Below are positions 1-6,132 of a stretch of DNA of 6,672 bases, one piece after another. Where the stretch lies: positions 1-6,672 of the forward strand of contig OMUX01000214.1 in NCBI GenBank assembly GCA_900314345.1, read 5' to 3'. Source of the stretch: an uncultured Erysipelotrichaceae bacterium (GTDB lineage Bacteria; Bacillota_I; Bacilli_A; Erysipelotrichales; Erysipelotrichaceae). The notes under the pieces are model-generated. The model was not told where the DNA came from, ran no database searches, and saw only the letters and a list, made by a program, of their open reading frames with translations. A program made the position numbers and the translations under genes. How positions within the stretch are numbered: the stretch's first letter is position 1; each line of letters starts with the position of its first letter.

Positions 1-498
1 CTGATGCGTGGATCTTCCGTAAAGCGGAGCATTGCTGCCGATGACCTCTTTTTCCATATAGCTGATATTGGAACCACAAAGAATCAGCACGATCCTGCTA
101 TGATCTTTCCATTTGTGGTCGATCAGATTCTGAAGAATGCTCATGATGGACGGTGTTGGTTCAGCAAGGTAAGGGAATTCATCAATGATCAGTATGTTTT
201 TTTCATTCCCGCATTTGTCTCCGTAATAGGAAAATGCTTCTTCCCAGTTTTGGAACGGTGCAATATACCGCTTGTCAAAATGCATCTGAATCAATTTGGA
301 AAAGTCTTCCAGATTCAGAGAGTCATTCTTCTGCAATGCAGTGAAAGAAACAGTATTCTCTTTATGTCTGGATGCGAATTCTTTCAGGAGCTCCGTTTTA
401 CCCACTCTTCTTCGCCCATACAACACAAGAAATTCGAACATTTCTGATTCGTACATTTCATTGAACAGTTCAAACTCATAGTTTCTACATATAAACAT
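1..498 (-). CDS. DUF234-type (archaeal ATPase family) AAA+ ATP-binding protein, N-terminal 166 residues, 3' end outside window
   Basis: Reading the minus strand from the ATG at 498-496 gives an open frame of 166 codons that runs off the window edge, so the C-terminal part is missing. The N-terminus begins MFICRNYE and reaches a P-loop YGRRRVGKT at residues 27-35. A Walker B segment NILIIDEFPYL (101-111) follows, then a sensor-like strand ending LCGSNISYMEKEV (140-152) and APLYGRS (157-163). This order is characteristic of the prokaryotic/archaeal ATPase family often carrying a C-terminal DUF234 nuclease-like domain, typically 450-480 residues in all. The cellular role of these proteins is poorly defined; links to mobile elements or toxin-like functions are proposed for the family and cannot be judged here. 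The start is supported by GGAGG five bases upstream of ATG. The family usually has Gly-Arg-Glu near residue 4, where this protein has Cys-Arg-Asn. Confidence 0.9.
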   Translation of the reverse strand, partial: MFICRNYEFELFNEMYESEMFEFLVLYGRRRVGKTELLKEFASRHKENTVSFTALQKNDSLNLEDFSKLIQMHFDKRYIAPFQNWEEAFSYYGDKCGNEKNILIIDEFPYLAEPTPSIMSILQNLIDHKWKDHSRIVLILCGSNISYMEKEVIGSNAPLYGRSTHQ

Positions 499-526
499 AG
501 CATCCTCCAAAGTTATTCATGAATTA

Positions 527-557
527 GCTACTTACGAGTATACAACTTACGAGTAGC
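527..557 (-). promoter_or_regulatory. Duplicated 11-bp motif overlapping a possible -10 box upstream of the ATPase gene
   Basis: The 11-mer ACTTACGAGTA occurs at 530-540 and again at 545-555, a repeat period of 15 bp. The two copies are enclosed by inverted ends GCTACT (527-532) and AGTAGC (552-557). On the minus strand a TATACT box at 542-537 overlaps the copy nearer the gene, which suits a -10 element about 40 bases from the ATG at 498. No good -35 box is visible. The arrangement suggests an operator for a dimeric regulator, possibly the ATPase itself or a partner gene outside the window. That role is inferred from position only. Confidence 0.5.
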
Positions 558-618
558 CATGAAAATGGCGGCACACTGATTTTTCAGGTGAAAGGACAAA
601 GAATTGTTTCCGGAACGC

Positions 619-648
619 AAAGAAAACCAGAAGCCTTTCGGCTTCTGG
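619..648 (-). terminator. Rho-independent terminator of the oxidoreductase gene
   Basis: On the minus strand a perfect 9-bp stem CCAGAAGCC/GGCTTCTGG (648-640 with 635-627) closes a GAAA tetraloop and is followed by a T-rich tract TTTTCTTT (626-619). It starts 12 bases after the TAA of the oxidoreductase gene. It separates that gene from the ATPase gene, so the two are probably not co-transcribed. Confidence 0.9.
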
Positions 649-659
649 CTGGTGTGTGA

Positions 660-3458
660 TTATTGCTCTGCCTTGTTCTTCCTGTTGAACAGGATGTTCA
701 TCTGTCTCTTGAACTGGTAGGGCGGGATGTACTTCATCTTGTCCTCTGCCTTGACCATCTTCGAGCATTCCGGAAGATCCCTGGTCAGATGAATTGCATC
801 GAACTCGCATCTTGTGGTGCACAGTCCGCAGCCGATGCACTGGTTGATATCCACGGTTGTGGCACCGCAGTGCAGGCATCTGGAAGCTTCTTCATGAACC
901 TGTGCTTCTGTGAGCGGTTCACGGAGATCATTGAATGTGCCAAGCGGGCTGCCGTCCTTGTGCGGCGGTACGGCACGTCCTGCATGGTCATAGGAGTTCA
1001 GGGTGATGTCATCACGGTTGAACTCAATGAACTGACGCAGATCGCGGCCGATCGTCAGGGACTGGCCAGGATGGACATAACGGTTGATGGAAACACATCC
1101 TTCACGTCCGTCTGCGATGGCATCGATGCAGAATCTTGCGCCATGGTTGATATCACCGCCGACGAAGATGTCAGGCTCTGCTGTCTGCAGTGTGACAGGA
1201 TCTGCCACTGCAGTACCGTTTCTTCTGAGCTCGACCTTTGTGCCCTTGAGCAGGTCTCCCCACTGTGCGGACTGGCCGATGGCAAGCAGTACGGTATTGC
1301 AGTTCAGTGTAATCGTATTGTTCTCGTCATACTTCGGGTTGAATCTTCCGTCCGGATCCTTGACGCTTGTGCACTGCTTGAAGACGATGCCGGCAACCTT
1401 GCCGTTCTCTGTGAGGACTTCCTTGGGACCCCAGCCGTTCTTCACGACGATGCCTTCGGACTCCATCTCTTCCACTTCTGCCTTGTCTGCAGGCATTTCT
1501 GCTCTGCTTTCCAGGCACAGCATTGTAACCTTGCCGTCTGTGCATCTTGCGGCTGTGGCAGCGACATCGGCTGCGACATTGCCGCCGCCGACAACAACCA
1601 CATCGCCGGAGAGTCTGACGGAGTGGTCCTGGTTCACGCGGCGCAGGAATTCGACACCGGTTTCGACGCCTTCCGCATCTTCACCTGGAACGCCTGCCTT
1701 TCTTCCGCCCTGCAGGCCGATGGCAATGTAGAATGCCTTGTAGCCCTGCTTGCGGAGTTCATCGATGGTGACATCCTTGCCGACTTCCACGCCGGTGCGG
1801 ATCTCGGCACCCATCTGACGGATGATGTCGATTTCTGTTTCAACAACCTTCTTGTCCAGACGGAAGGAAGGAATGCCGTTGACCATCATGCCGCCGGCAA
1901 CAGGCTCCTTTTCGAATACGGTGACCGGATAGCCTTCCTTGCGGAGATAGAAGGCTGCGGTAAGCCCTGCAGGACCGCCGCCGATGACAGCGATCGGGTA
2001 GTTGTCCCACTGCTTGCCTTCGCCGTTGAAGCACTTCTCGACAAACTTCTCGGGATGCGGCATCTCTTCGTGGTATGTCAGGAACTTCTTGATTTCATCA
2101 ATGGAAACTGCTTCATCAATGGTTCCTCTGGTGCATCTCTGTTCACAGCGGCGGTTGCAGATGTTGCCGCAGACGGCAGGGAACGGGTTGTCCTGGCGGA
2201 TCAGACGCACAGCATCTTCATACCTTCCATCCTTTGCCATCTGTACATAGCCCTGTACAGCAATGTGGGCAGGACATGCAGTCTTGCAGGGGGAAGTACC
2301 GGTGTCATAGCAGTTGAGCTTGTTGAGATCACGGTAGTTCTTTGCCCAGTGTTCATGTCCCCACTTGGTATTGTCCGGCAGTTCATGAAGCGGATACTTC
2401 ACTTCACTGCCATCCTTCCTGCAGAGCTTCTGGCCGAGTCTTGCGGCACCGGCCGGGCAGACCTCCACGCACTTGCCGCAGGCGACGCACTTGTCGTGGT
2501 CGACATGGGCACGGTATGCGCTTCTTGACATGTTCGGCGTGTTGAACAGCTGGGAGGTACGGAGTGCATAGCAGGATCCCGGAGAGCAGTTGCAGATGCC
2601 GACGATGCGGTTTTCACCGTCGATGTTGGTGATCTGGTGAACGTATCCCTTTGCCTCGGAACGCTTCAGGATCTCCCTGACTTCATCCTTGGAGATGTAG
2701 TATGCATCCTTGCCGGATTCAACAAGGAATTCTGCGATATCACCGACACCGATGCACATGTGGCCTTCAATGTCGCCGACGCCTTCGCCTCTGACACGCT
2801 GTGCTCTGCGGCAGGAACAGGTCATGGCACAGAAGGTATCGTACTTGTCGATCCAGTGGGAAAGATGTTCCACCGGTACGGATTCAGACTGTACGTCAAT
2901 GGCCTTCTCAACCGGGATGACATGCATGCCTAAGCCGTTTCCTCCCGGAGGGATCATGTGTGCTGTAATGCCCAGAGGTTCCTGAGGAACCAGGTTGAAC
3001 ATGGTGGCTACTTCCGGATGCTCTTCGACAAGCTGGGTGTTCATCATCATGTATTCACCGGAGCCGACAACCCACAGCGGCACGAGATACTGCTTGTGGT
3101 GATCTTCATTGTCACGGTTCTGTTCCAGGATGCCGATCCACAGCAGATGCTTGATGAGCTCCATGGTCTTCTCCATGGAAAGGTTGTTCATCTTTGCCAG
3201 CTGTTCAGCGGTATAGGGCACACGCTTCTTCTTGAAGCTGAGCATGAAGTCGATCTCTTCATCTGTCAGAAGACGATCGATGATCCAGAAGTCGACGTTG
3301 TTCTCCTTGACGCCGCCGATCTGTCTTGGAATGTAGTCAGTGATCATCTGACCGAGCTTTGCGACCTTCTTCCTTCTGACAGGATCGGCGCAATGGTAGT
3401 CTTCCAGCGGGAAGTCCCTTTCGTTGATACAAAGATTGGGATCTACATCTCTTGACAT
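660..3458 (-). CDS. Large FAD/NAD(P)-dependent iron-sulfur oxidoreductase with GltD-like core (932 aa)
   Basis: The protein is predicted to be cytosolic and to move electrons between NAD(P)H, FAD and several Fe-S clusters; its substrate is unknown. In order: a helical, winged-helix-like N-terminal region (about 60-115); a Cys-rich module (C210, C214, C216, C235, C289, C291, C296); a ferredoxin motif C324-x2-C-x2-C-x3-C334-P; and the GltD-type Fe-S domain (C391, C395, then C430, C434, C438, C442). The FAD Rossmann motif GGGPAG is at 493-498, the NAD(P)H motif VVGGGNVAAD at 622-631, and the FAD-closing VGGD at 766-769. A C-terminal segment has C861-x2-C864 and C874-x2-C-x2-C-x3-C884. GltD itself has about 450-480 residues, so this is an enlarged relative, and no glutamate synthase large subunit is nearby. 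The ATG at 3458 is preferred over one 15 codons upstream because AAGGAGA precedes it at a normal distance. The upstream alternative would also overlap the promoter. It is a single-gene unit with its own promoter and terminator. Confidence 0.9.
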   Translation of the reverse strand: MSRDVDPNLCINERDFPLEDYHCADPVRRKKVAKLGQMITDYIPRQIGGVKENNVDFWIIDRLLTDEEIDFMLSFKKKRVPYTAEQLAKMNNLSMEKTMELIKHLLWIGILEQNRDNEDHHKQYLVPLWVVGSGEYMMMNTQLVEEHPEVATMFNLVPQEPLGITAHMIPPGGNGLGMHVIPVEKAIDVQSESVPVEHLSHWIDKYDTFCAMTCSCRRAQRVRGEGVGDIEGHMCIGVGDIAEFLVESGKDAYYISKDEVREILKRSEAKGYVHQITNIDGENRIVGICNCSPGSCYALRTSQLFNTPNMSRSAYRAHVDHDKCVACGKCVEVCPAGAARLGQKLCRKDGSEVKYPLHELPDNTKWGHEHWAKNYRDLNKLNCYDTGTSPCKTACPAHIAVQGYVQMAKDGRYEDAVRLIRQDNPFPAVCGNICNRRCEQRCTRGTIDEAVSIDEIKKFLTYHEEMPHPEKFVEKCFNGEGKQWDNYPIAVIGGGPAGLTAAFYLRKEGYPVTVFEKEPVAGGMMVNGIPSFRLDKKVVETEIDIIRQMGAEIRTGVEVGKDVTIDELRKQGYKAFYIAIGLQGGRKAGVPGEDAEGVETGVEFLRRVNQDHSVRLSGDVVVVGGGNVAADVAATAARCTDGKVTMLCLESRAEMPADKAEVEEMESEGIVVKNGWGPKEVLTENGKVAGIVFKQCTSVKDPDGRFNPKYDENNTITLNCNTVLLAIGQSAQWGDLLKGTKVELRRNGTAVADPVTLQTAEPDIFVGGDINHGARFCIDAIADGREGCVSINRYVHPGQSLTIGRDLRQFIEFNRDDITLNSYDHAGRAVPPHKDGSPLGTFNDLREPLTEAQVHEEASRCLHCGATTVDINQCIGCGLCTTRCEFDAIHLTRDLPECSKMVKAEDKMKYIPPYQFKRQMNILFNRKNKAEQ

Positions 3459-3474
3459 AATTGTTCTCCTTATT

Positions 3475-3491
3475 ACAAAGTATGACTTTGT
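3475..3491 (-). promoter_or_regulatory. Inverted repeat ACAAAG-n5-CTTTGT in the oxidoreductase leader
   Basis: A perfect 6-bp inverted repeat with a 5-base spacer lies between the predicted transcription start (about 3495) and the Shine-Dalgarno sequence of the oxidoreductase gene. As RNA it would form a small hairpin almost at the 5' end of the transcript, which could stabilise the mRNA. As DNA it could be an operator just downstream of the start site. Which of these applies, if either, cannot be told from sequence. Confidence 0.4.
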
Positions 3492-3501
3492 GAGCAAATG
3501 C

Positions 3502-3529
3502 ATTATATCAGATAGTGTGCTTTCGGGAA
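3502..3529 (-). promoter_or_regulatory. Extended -10 promoter of the oxidoreductase gene
   Basis: On the minus strand TGATATAAT (3510-3502) is a perfect -10 box with the TGn extension. A poor -35 candidate, TTCCCG at 3529-3524 (3 of 6 consensus bases), lies 16 bases upstream. Extended -10 promoters often work with a weak -35 box or with an activator, which fits the palindromic site directly upstream. The predicted leader is about 37 bases. Confidence 0.7.
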
Positions 3530-3533
3530 GGGG

Positions 3534-3544
3534 TGGTTTGACCA
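3534..3544. promoter_or_regulatory. Operator-like palindrome, copy 1 (TGGTTTGACCA)
   Basis: The 11-mer differs from a second copy at 3613-3623 by one base and fits the TGGTnnnACCA pattern recognised by GntR regulators of the FadR/PdhR/LldR subfamily. It sits immediately upstream of the weak -35 region of the oxidoreductase promoter, a position suited to an activator or to a repressor. No GntR gene is in the window, so the regulator is an inference. Confidence 0.45.
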
Positions 3545-3612
3545 GATGGAGCAGAAAATGTATCCGGTTACAAGTTACAGATGATCAGAATCCGTTCAGT
3601 TTCGCATGGTTG

Positions 3613-3623
3613 TGGTCTGACCA
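3613..3623. promoter_or_regulatory. Operator-like palindrome, copy 2 (TGGTCTGACCA, perfect)
   Basis: TGGTC-T-GACCA is a perfect inverted repeat around one central base and nearly duplicates the site at 3534-3544, 79 bp away. It lies between the tRNA-Thr terminator and the oxidoreductase promoter, where there is no gene. It could be a second, distal site for the same GntR/FadR-type protein. Confidence 0.45.
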
Positions 3624-3640
3624 ATGCACATATGGCAATG

Positions 3641-3665
3641 AAAAAGGACTGTACGGATACAGTCC
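3641..3665 (-). terminator. Rho-independent terminator of tRNA-Thr
   Basis: On the minus strand GGACTGTA (3665-3658) pairs perfectly with TACAGTCC (3653-3646) around a TCCG loop, followed by five T residues (3645-3641). The hairpin starts four bases after the encoded CCA of the tRNA gene, so the tRNA is probably a single-gene transcript. Confidence 0.9.
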
Positions 3666-3669
3666 CTTG

Positions 3670-3745
3670 TGGTGCCGGCAACCGGAGTCGAACCAGCGAC
3701 CTACTCATTACGAATGAGTTGCTCTACCAACTGAGCTATGCCGGC
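3670..3745 (-). tRNA. tRNA-Thr (anticodon CGT), CCA encoded
   Basis: The minus strand from 3745 folds into a complete cloverleaf. It has a 7-bp acceptor stem GCCGGCA/TGCCGGC, a D arm GCTC-AGTTGGTA-GAGC, an anticodon stem ACTCA/TGAGT with loop TTCGTAA (anticodon CGT, reading ACG), a five-base variable loop AGGTC, and a T arm with loop TTCGACT. The mature body is 73 nt with discriminator A at 3673, and the 3' CCA is encoded at 3672-3670. Codon identity assigns it to threonine. It has its own promoter and terminator and is divergent from pgi. Confidence 0.97.
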
Positions 3746-3763
3746 GTTTGAAACAGCAGAGTT

Positions 3764-3792
3764 ATTATAGTCGAAAACATGCAGGGCCTCAA
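3764..3792 (-). promoter_or_regulatory. Promoter of tRNA-Thr
   Basis: On the minus strand a perfect TATAAT (3769-3764) lies 17 bases downstream of TTGAGG (3792-3787, 4 of 6 consensus bases). The -10 box is 18 bases upstream of the tRNA 5' end at 3745, leaving a short 5' leader for RNase P to remove. It is back to back with the pgi promoter; 21 bp separate the two -35 boxes. Confidence 0.8.
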
Positions 3793-3813
3793 CGGGAAAT
3801 TTCTGTGCGTGAG

Positions 3814-3843
3814 TTGTAAGCAGTTTCGCGGCTGGAGTATAAT
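3814..3843 (+). promoter_or_regulatory. Promoter of pgi
   Basis: TTGTAA (3814-3819, 4 of 6 consensus bases) and a perfect TATAAT (3838-3843) are separated by 18 bases. Transcription would start near 3850, giving a leader of about 28 bases that contains little beyond the ribosome binding site. Confidence 0.8.
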
Positions 3844-3877
3844 TTCCATGGTTTAAGCATAAGGAGAAAAGGTAAAC

Positions 3878-5458
3878 ATGCTGGAATGGAAGAATTCTGA
3901 TGAACTGGCATCCTGGAAGAAGCTGAAGGATGTCAGGCTTGTCGATGTCAGGAAGGAACTTGGCGGAGACAATGGTGCAGAACGTGTGAAGACGTATCAT
4001 GTGCCTATGGCTGAAGGACTGGATTACAACTTCGCAGCCAAGGCTGTGGACAAGGATGTCCTGGAAGCTCTGGCTGAGCTTGGAAAGGAAGCACAGCTTG
4101 CTGAGAAGTATGAGGCTCTTTACAACGGTGAGATGATCAACACCGGTGAGAAGCGTCTGGTCCTGCATCAGCTGACAAGAGGCCAGCTTGGAAACGATGT
4201 CATCGCTGACGGTGTGAACAAGCGTGAATTCTATGTCGAGCAGCAGAAGAAGATCGCTGACTTTGCGGAAAAGGTTCATAACGGCGAGATCGTCAATGAG
4301 AAGGGCGAGAAGTTCACCACGGTTGTGCAGATCGGCATCGGCGGCAGTGATCTTGGCCCGAGAGCCATGTATCTTGCCCTGGAGAACTGGGCAAAGGTAA
4401 ACGGCAAGCTGAAGATGAATGCAAAGTTCATCTCCAACGTTGATCCGGATGATGCGGCTGCCGTTCTGAATTCCACGGATGTGGCACATGCCATCTTCGT
4501 TCTGGTATCCAAGTCCGGCACAACACTGGAAACACTGACCAACGAGACATTCGTCAAGAATGCGCTGGTCAGGGATGGTCTGGATCCTGCAAAGCATATG
4601 ATTGCAGTTACAAGTGAGTCTTCCCCTCTTGCAAAGAACGAAGGGTATCTCGCTGCGTTCTTCATGGACAACTACATCGGCGGCCGTTATTCTTCCACAT
4701 CCGCTGTCGGCGGTGCGGTTCTTTCCCTGGCCTTTGGTCCGGAAGTCTTCAATGAATTCCTGGAAGGCGCACATGAGGAAGACAAGCTTGCATGTGAGAA
4801 GGATCCGCTGAAGAACCCGGAGATGCTGGATGCCCTGATCGGTGTCTATGAGAGAAACTTCCTTGGCTATGGCTGCACGGCAGTCCTGCCGTATTCCCAG
4901 GCCCTGAATCGTTTCCCTGCGCATCTGCAGCAGCTGGATATGGAAAGCAACGGCAAGAGCGTCAACCGCTTCGGTGTTCCGGTAAACTATGTCACAGGTC
5001 CTGTCATCTTCGGCGAGCCGGGTACCAACGGCCAGCATTCCTTCTATCAGCTCCTGCATCAGGGAACAGACATCATCCCGCTGCAGTTCGTCGGCTTCCG
5101 TCAGAACCAGGCAGGCATGGATGACAATATCCAGGGCAGCACAAGCCAGCAGAAGCTGTGCGCAAATGTTGCAGCACAGATTGTTGCCTTTGCCTGCGGC
5201 AAGGAAGATGAGAACCCGAACAAGAACTTCAAGGGCGGCCGTCCTTCCAGCATCATCACAGGCGATCAGGTAACGCCGAGATCCCTTGGCGCTCTGCTTT
5301 CCCACTTTGAGAACAAGGTCATGTTCCAGGGATTTGTATGGAACCTGAACAGCTTTGACCAGGAAGGCGTACAGCTTGGCAAGGTTCTTGCCAAGAGGGT
5401 TCTGGCACATGACACAGAAGGTGCCCTCAAGGCTTACAGTGATCTTCTGAACATCTGA
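3878..5458 (+). CDS. pgi: Glucose-6-phosphate isomerase (526 aa)
   Basis: This cytosolic enzyme interconverts glucose-6-phosphate and fructose-6-phosphate in glycolysis and gluconeogenesis. The sugar isomerase (SIS) fold signature QIGIGGSDLGPRA is at 151-163, and the phosphate-binding SKSGTTLETLT at 211-221. GGRYSSTSAVGG at 268-279 carries the conserved Arg270. Probable catalytic residues are Glu356 in MESNGKS, His387 in GTNGQHSFYQ, and Lys502 in QLGK. At 526 residues it belongs to the long form (about 530-550 aa, as in E. coli and spirochetes) rather than the roughly 450-residue form of Bacillus and most other Firmicutes. The GGRYSSTSAVGG segment recalls spirochete enzymes, from memory. The start is chosen by AGGAG at 3862-3866 and the position relative to the promoter. 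It is monocistronic, with a terminator after the TGA, and its product feeds GlmS, encoded downstream. Confidence 0.97.
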   Translation: MLEWKNSDELASWKKLKDVRLVDVRKELGGDNGAERVKTYHVPMAEGLDYNFAAKAVDKDVLEALAELGKEAQLAEKYEALYNGEMINTGEKRLVLHQLTRGQLGNDVIADGVNKREFYVEQQKKIADFAEKVHNGEIVNEKGEKFTTVVQIGIGGSDLGPRAMYLALENWAKVNGKLKMNAKFISNVDPDDAAAVLNSTDVAHAIFVLVSKSGTTLETLTNETFVKNALVRDGLDPAKHMIAVTSESSPLAKNEGYLAAFFMDNYIGGRYSSTSAVGGAVLSLAFGPEVFNEFLEGAHEEDKLACEKDPLKNPEMLDALIGVYERNFLGYGCTAVLPYSQALNRFPAHLQQLDMESNGKSVNRFGVPVNYVTGPVIFGEPGTNGQHSFYQLLHQGTDIIPLQFVGFRQNQAGMDDNIQGSTSQQKLCANVAAQIVAFACGKEDENPNKNFKGGRPSSIITGDQVTPRSLGALLSHFENKVMFQGFVWNLNSFDQEGVQLGKVLAKRVLAHDTEGALKAYSDLLNI

Positions 5459-5482
5459 GGAATACAATCGAATATCCATTGA

Positions 5483-5510
5483 GAGAAGTCCGTGCATGCG
5501 GGCTTTTCTT
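5483..5510 (+). terminator. Probable terminator of pgi
   Basis: GAGAAGTCCG (5483-5492) pairs with CGGGCTTTTC (5499-5508) in a 10-bp stem containing two G-U pairs, closing a 6-base loop. A short T-rich stretch overlaps and follows the 3' arm. It begins 25 bases after the pgi stop codon. The U tract is weaker than in the other two terminators here. Confidence 0.65.
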
Positions 5511-5551
5511 GTGTCTTGCGGGCGGGTAGAAAGACAGCGAGGAATGATGAT

Positions 5552-5803
5552 ATGAAAATCCTGAAGAATAAAGTAAAGCTTGATGATGGAAGAGAGTTTT
5601 CCGTCGGCAGTGAACCATATGACAAGGATGGAAGGCCGCAGCTTGTGAGGAAGGCGCTGGACTGGAAACATCTGTTTGATGTGAGCAAGCGCAGCCGGGC
5701 AAGAGCACTTTGTGACAGCGGAGCTGTCGGGAATCTGAAGGTGAATGACAACAGCATTCATGCATACGTCAAAGACAAGTCATCTTACAGAAATCCCGCC
5801 GTG
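5552..5803 (+). pseudogene. Remnant resembling the N-terminal part of a SWIM zinc-finger protein
   Basis: The frame from ATG 5552, preceded by GAGGA, reads MKILKNKVKL and contains EPYDKDGRPQ (21-30), LDWKHLFD (36-43), RARALCDSGAVGNLKV (49-64) and NSIHAYVKDKSSYR (67-80). The pattern DWK-LFD, then R-R--L---GAV-NL, then I-A-V---S-Y is typical of the region before the CxCx(n)CxH motif in bacterial SWIM-domain proteins. The zinc motif itself is absent. After about residue 84 the same frame runs out of phase through sequence that encodes a VOC protein in another frame, and it stops at 5962. As an open frame it would give 136 residues, so a predictor may call a hypothetical protein here. I read it as a 3'-truncated remnant; the SWIM assignment rests on recalled family patterns and is moderate. 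Confidence 0.5.
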
Positions 5804-5804
5804 A

Positions 5805-6054
5805 AAGCCCACTCCTTCAGGTGTGGAGATCATAAACAATGCGGACATGCAGGATCCGGAAAAGACACTGAAGAGAACCGGCTTCATTCATCTTGCCTTC
5901 TCTGTCGGGTCAAAGGAAAAGGTGGATGCACTGACAGCGCAGCTGAAGCAGGATGGCTATGAGGTGACAAGCGGACCAAGGACAACAGGGGGACGGCTAT
6001 TATGAAAGCTGTGTTCTTGCCATTGAGGGCAACCAGATCGAGATCACGGTCTGA
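5805..6054 (+). pseudogene. Remnant of a VOC (glyoxalase/bleomycin-resistance fold) protein, 5'-truncated and frameshifted
   Basis: From about 5805 the frame reads SGVEIINNADMQDPEKTL, then FIHLAFSVGSKEKVDAL and GYEVTSGPRTTG. This is the C-terminal half or more of a VOC-fold protein. At a run of five G (5988-5992) the frame breaks and stops at 6003-6005. Dropping one G restores DGYYESCVLAIEGNQ and IEITV, ending in TGA at 6052-6054, exactly the expected C-terminus. Three residues that match metal ligands of glyoxalase I remain: Glu at 5826, His at 5889 and Glu at 6040. The first ligand would lie in the missing N-terminal strand. The upstream frame is blocked by a stop at 5802-5804, and no proper start or ribosome binding site is present. 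A complete relative has about 125 residues. The piece is a decayed gene, and its substrate cannot be named. Confidence 0.8.
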
Positions 6055-6073
6055 AACGCTGTTTCTGAAAATC

Positions 6074-6102
6074 TTTCCAGAATAATGGAACAGGCTTATA
6101 AT
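6074..6102 (+). promoter_or_regulatory. Promoter of glmS
   Basis: TTTCCA (6074-6079, 4 of 6 consensus bases) and a perfect TATAAT (6097-6102) are separated by 17 bases. Transcription should start near 6109, about 24 bases before the ribozyme cleavage site, which agrees with the short 5' leader usual for glmS ribozymes. Confidence 0.8.
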
Positions 6103-6132
6103 ACAGGTGTCATGGAGCTTTGAAGTAAGCTT

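Noticed and set aside
4..447. A 147-codon plus-strand frame at the left edge.
   Set aside because: The minus strand carries the Walker A and B motifs of an ATPase with a proper ribosome binding site; the plus frame is its shadow.
530..555. The two ACTTACGAGTA copies as the start of a CRISPR array.
   Set aside because: There are only two 11-bp copies with a 4-bp gap, far from CRISPR repeat and spacer sizes.
663..2528. A 621-codon open frame on the plus strand opposite the oxidoreductase gene.
   Set aside because: The opposite strand encodes clear Fe-S, FAD and NAD(P) motifs over the whole span. The plus-strand frame has no recognisable motif, no ribosome binding site, and is explained by biased codon use in the real gene.
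3459..3503. Longer start of the oxidoreductase at 3503.
   Set aside because: This start falls inside the -10 box and has no ribosome binding site, whereas the ATG at 3458 has AAGGAGA at a suitable distance.
3701..5761. A 686-codon open frame on the minus strand opposite pgi.
   Set aside because: It runs antisense to all of pgi, and into the tRNA gene. It has no family-like motif and is a codon-bias shadow of pgi.
6052..6066. Small GAAAC-n3-GTTTC hairpin after the VOC remnant as a terminator.
   Set aside because: The stem has only five pairs and no proper T tract follows, so I do not call a terminator.
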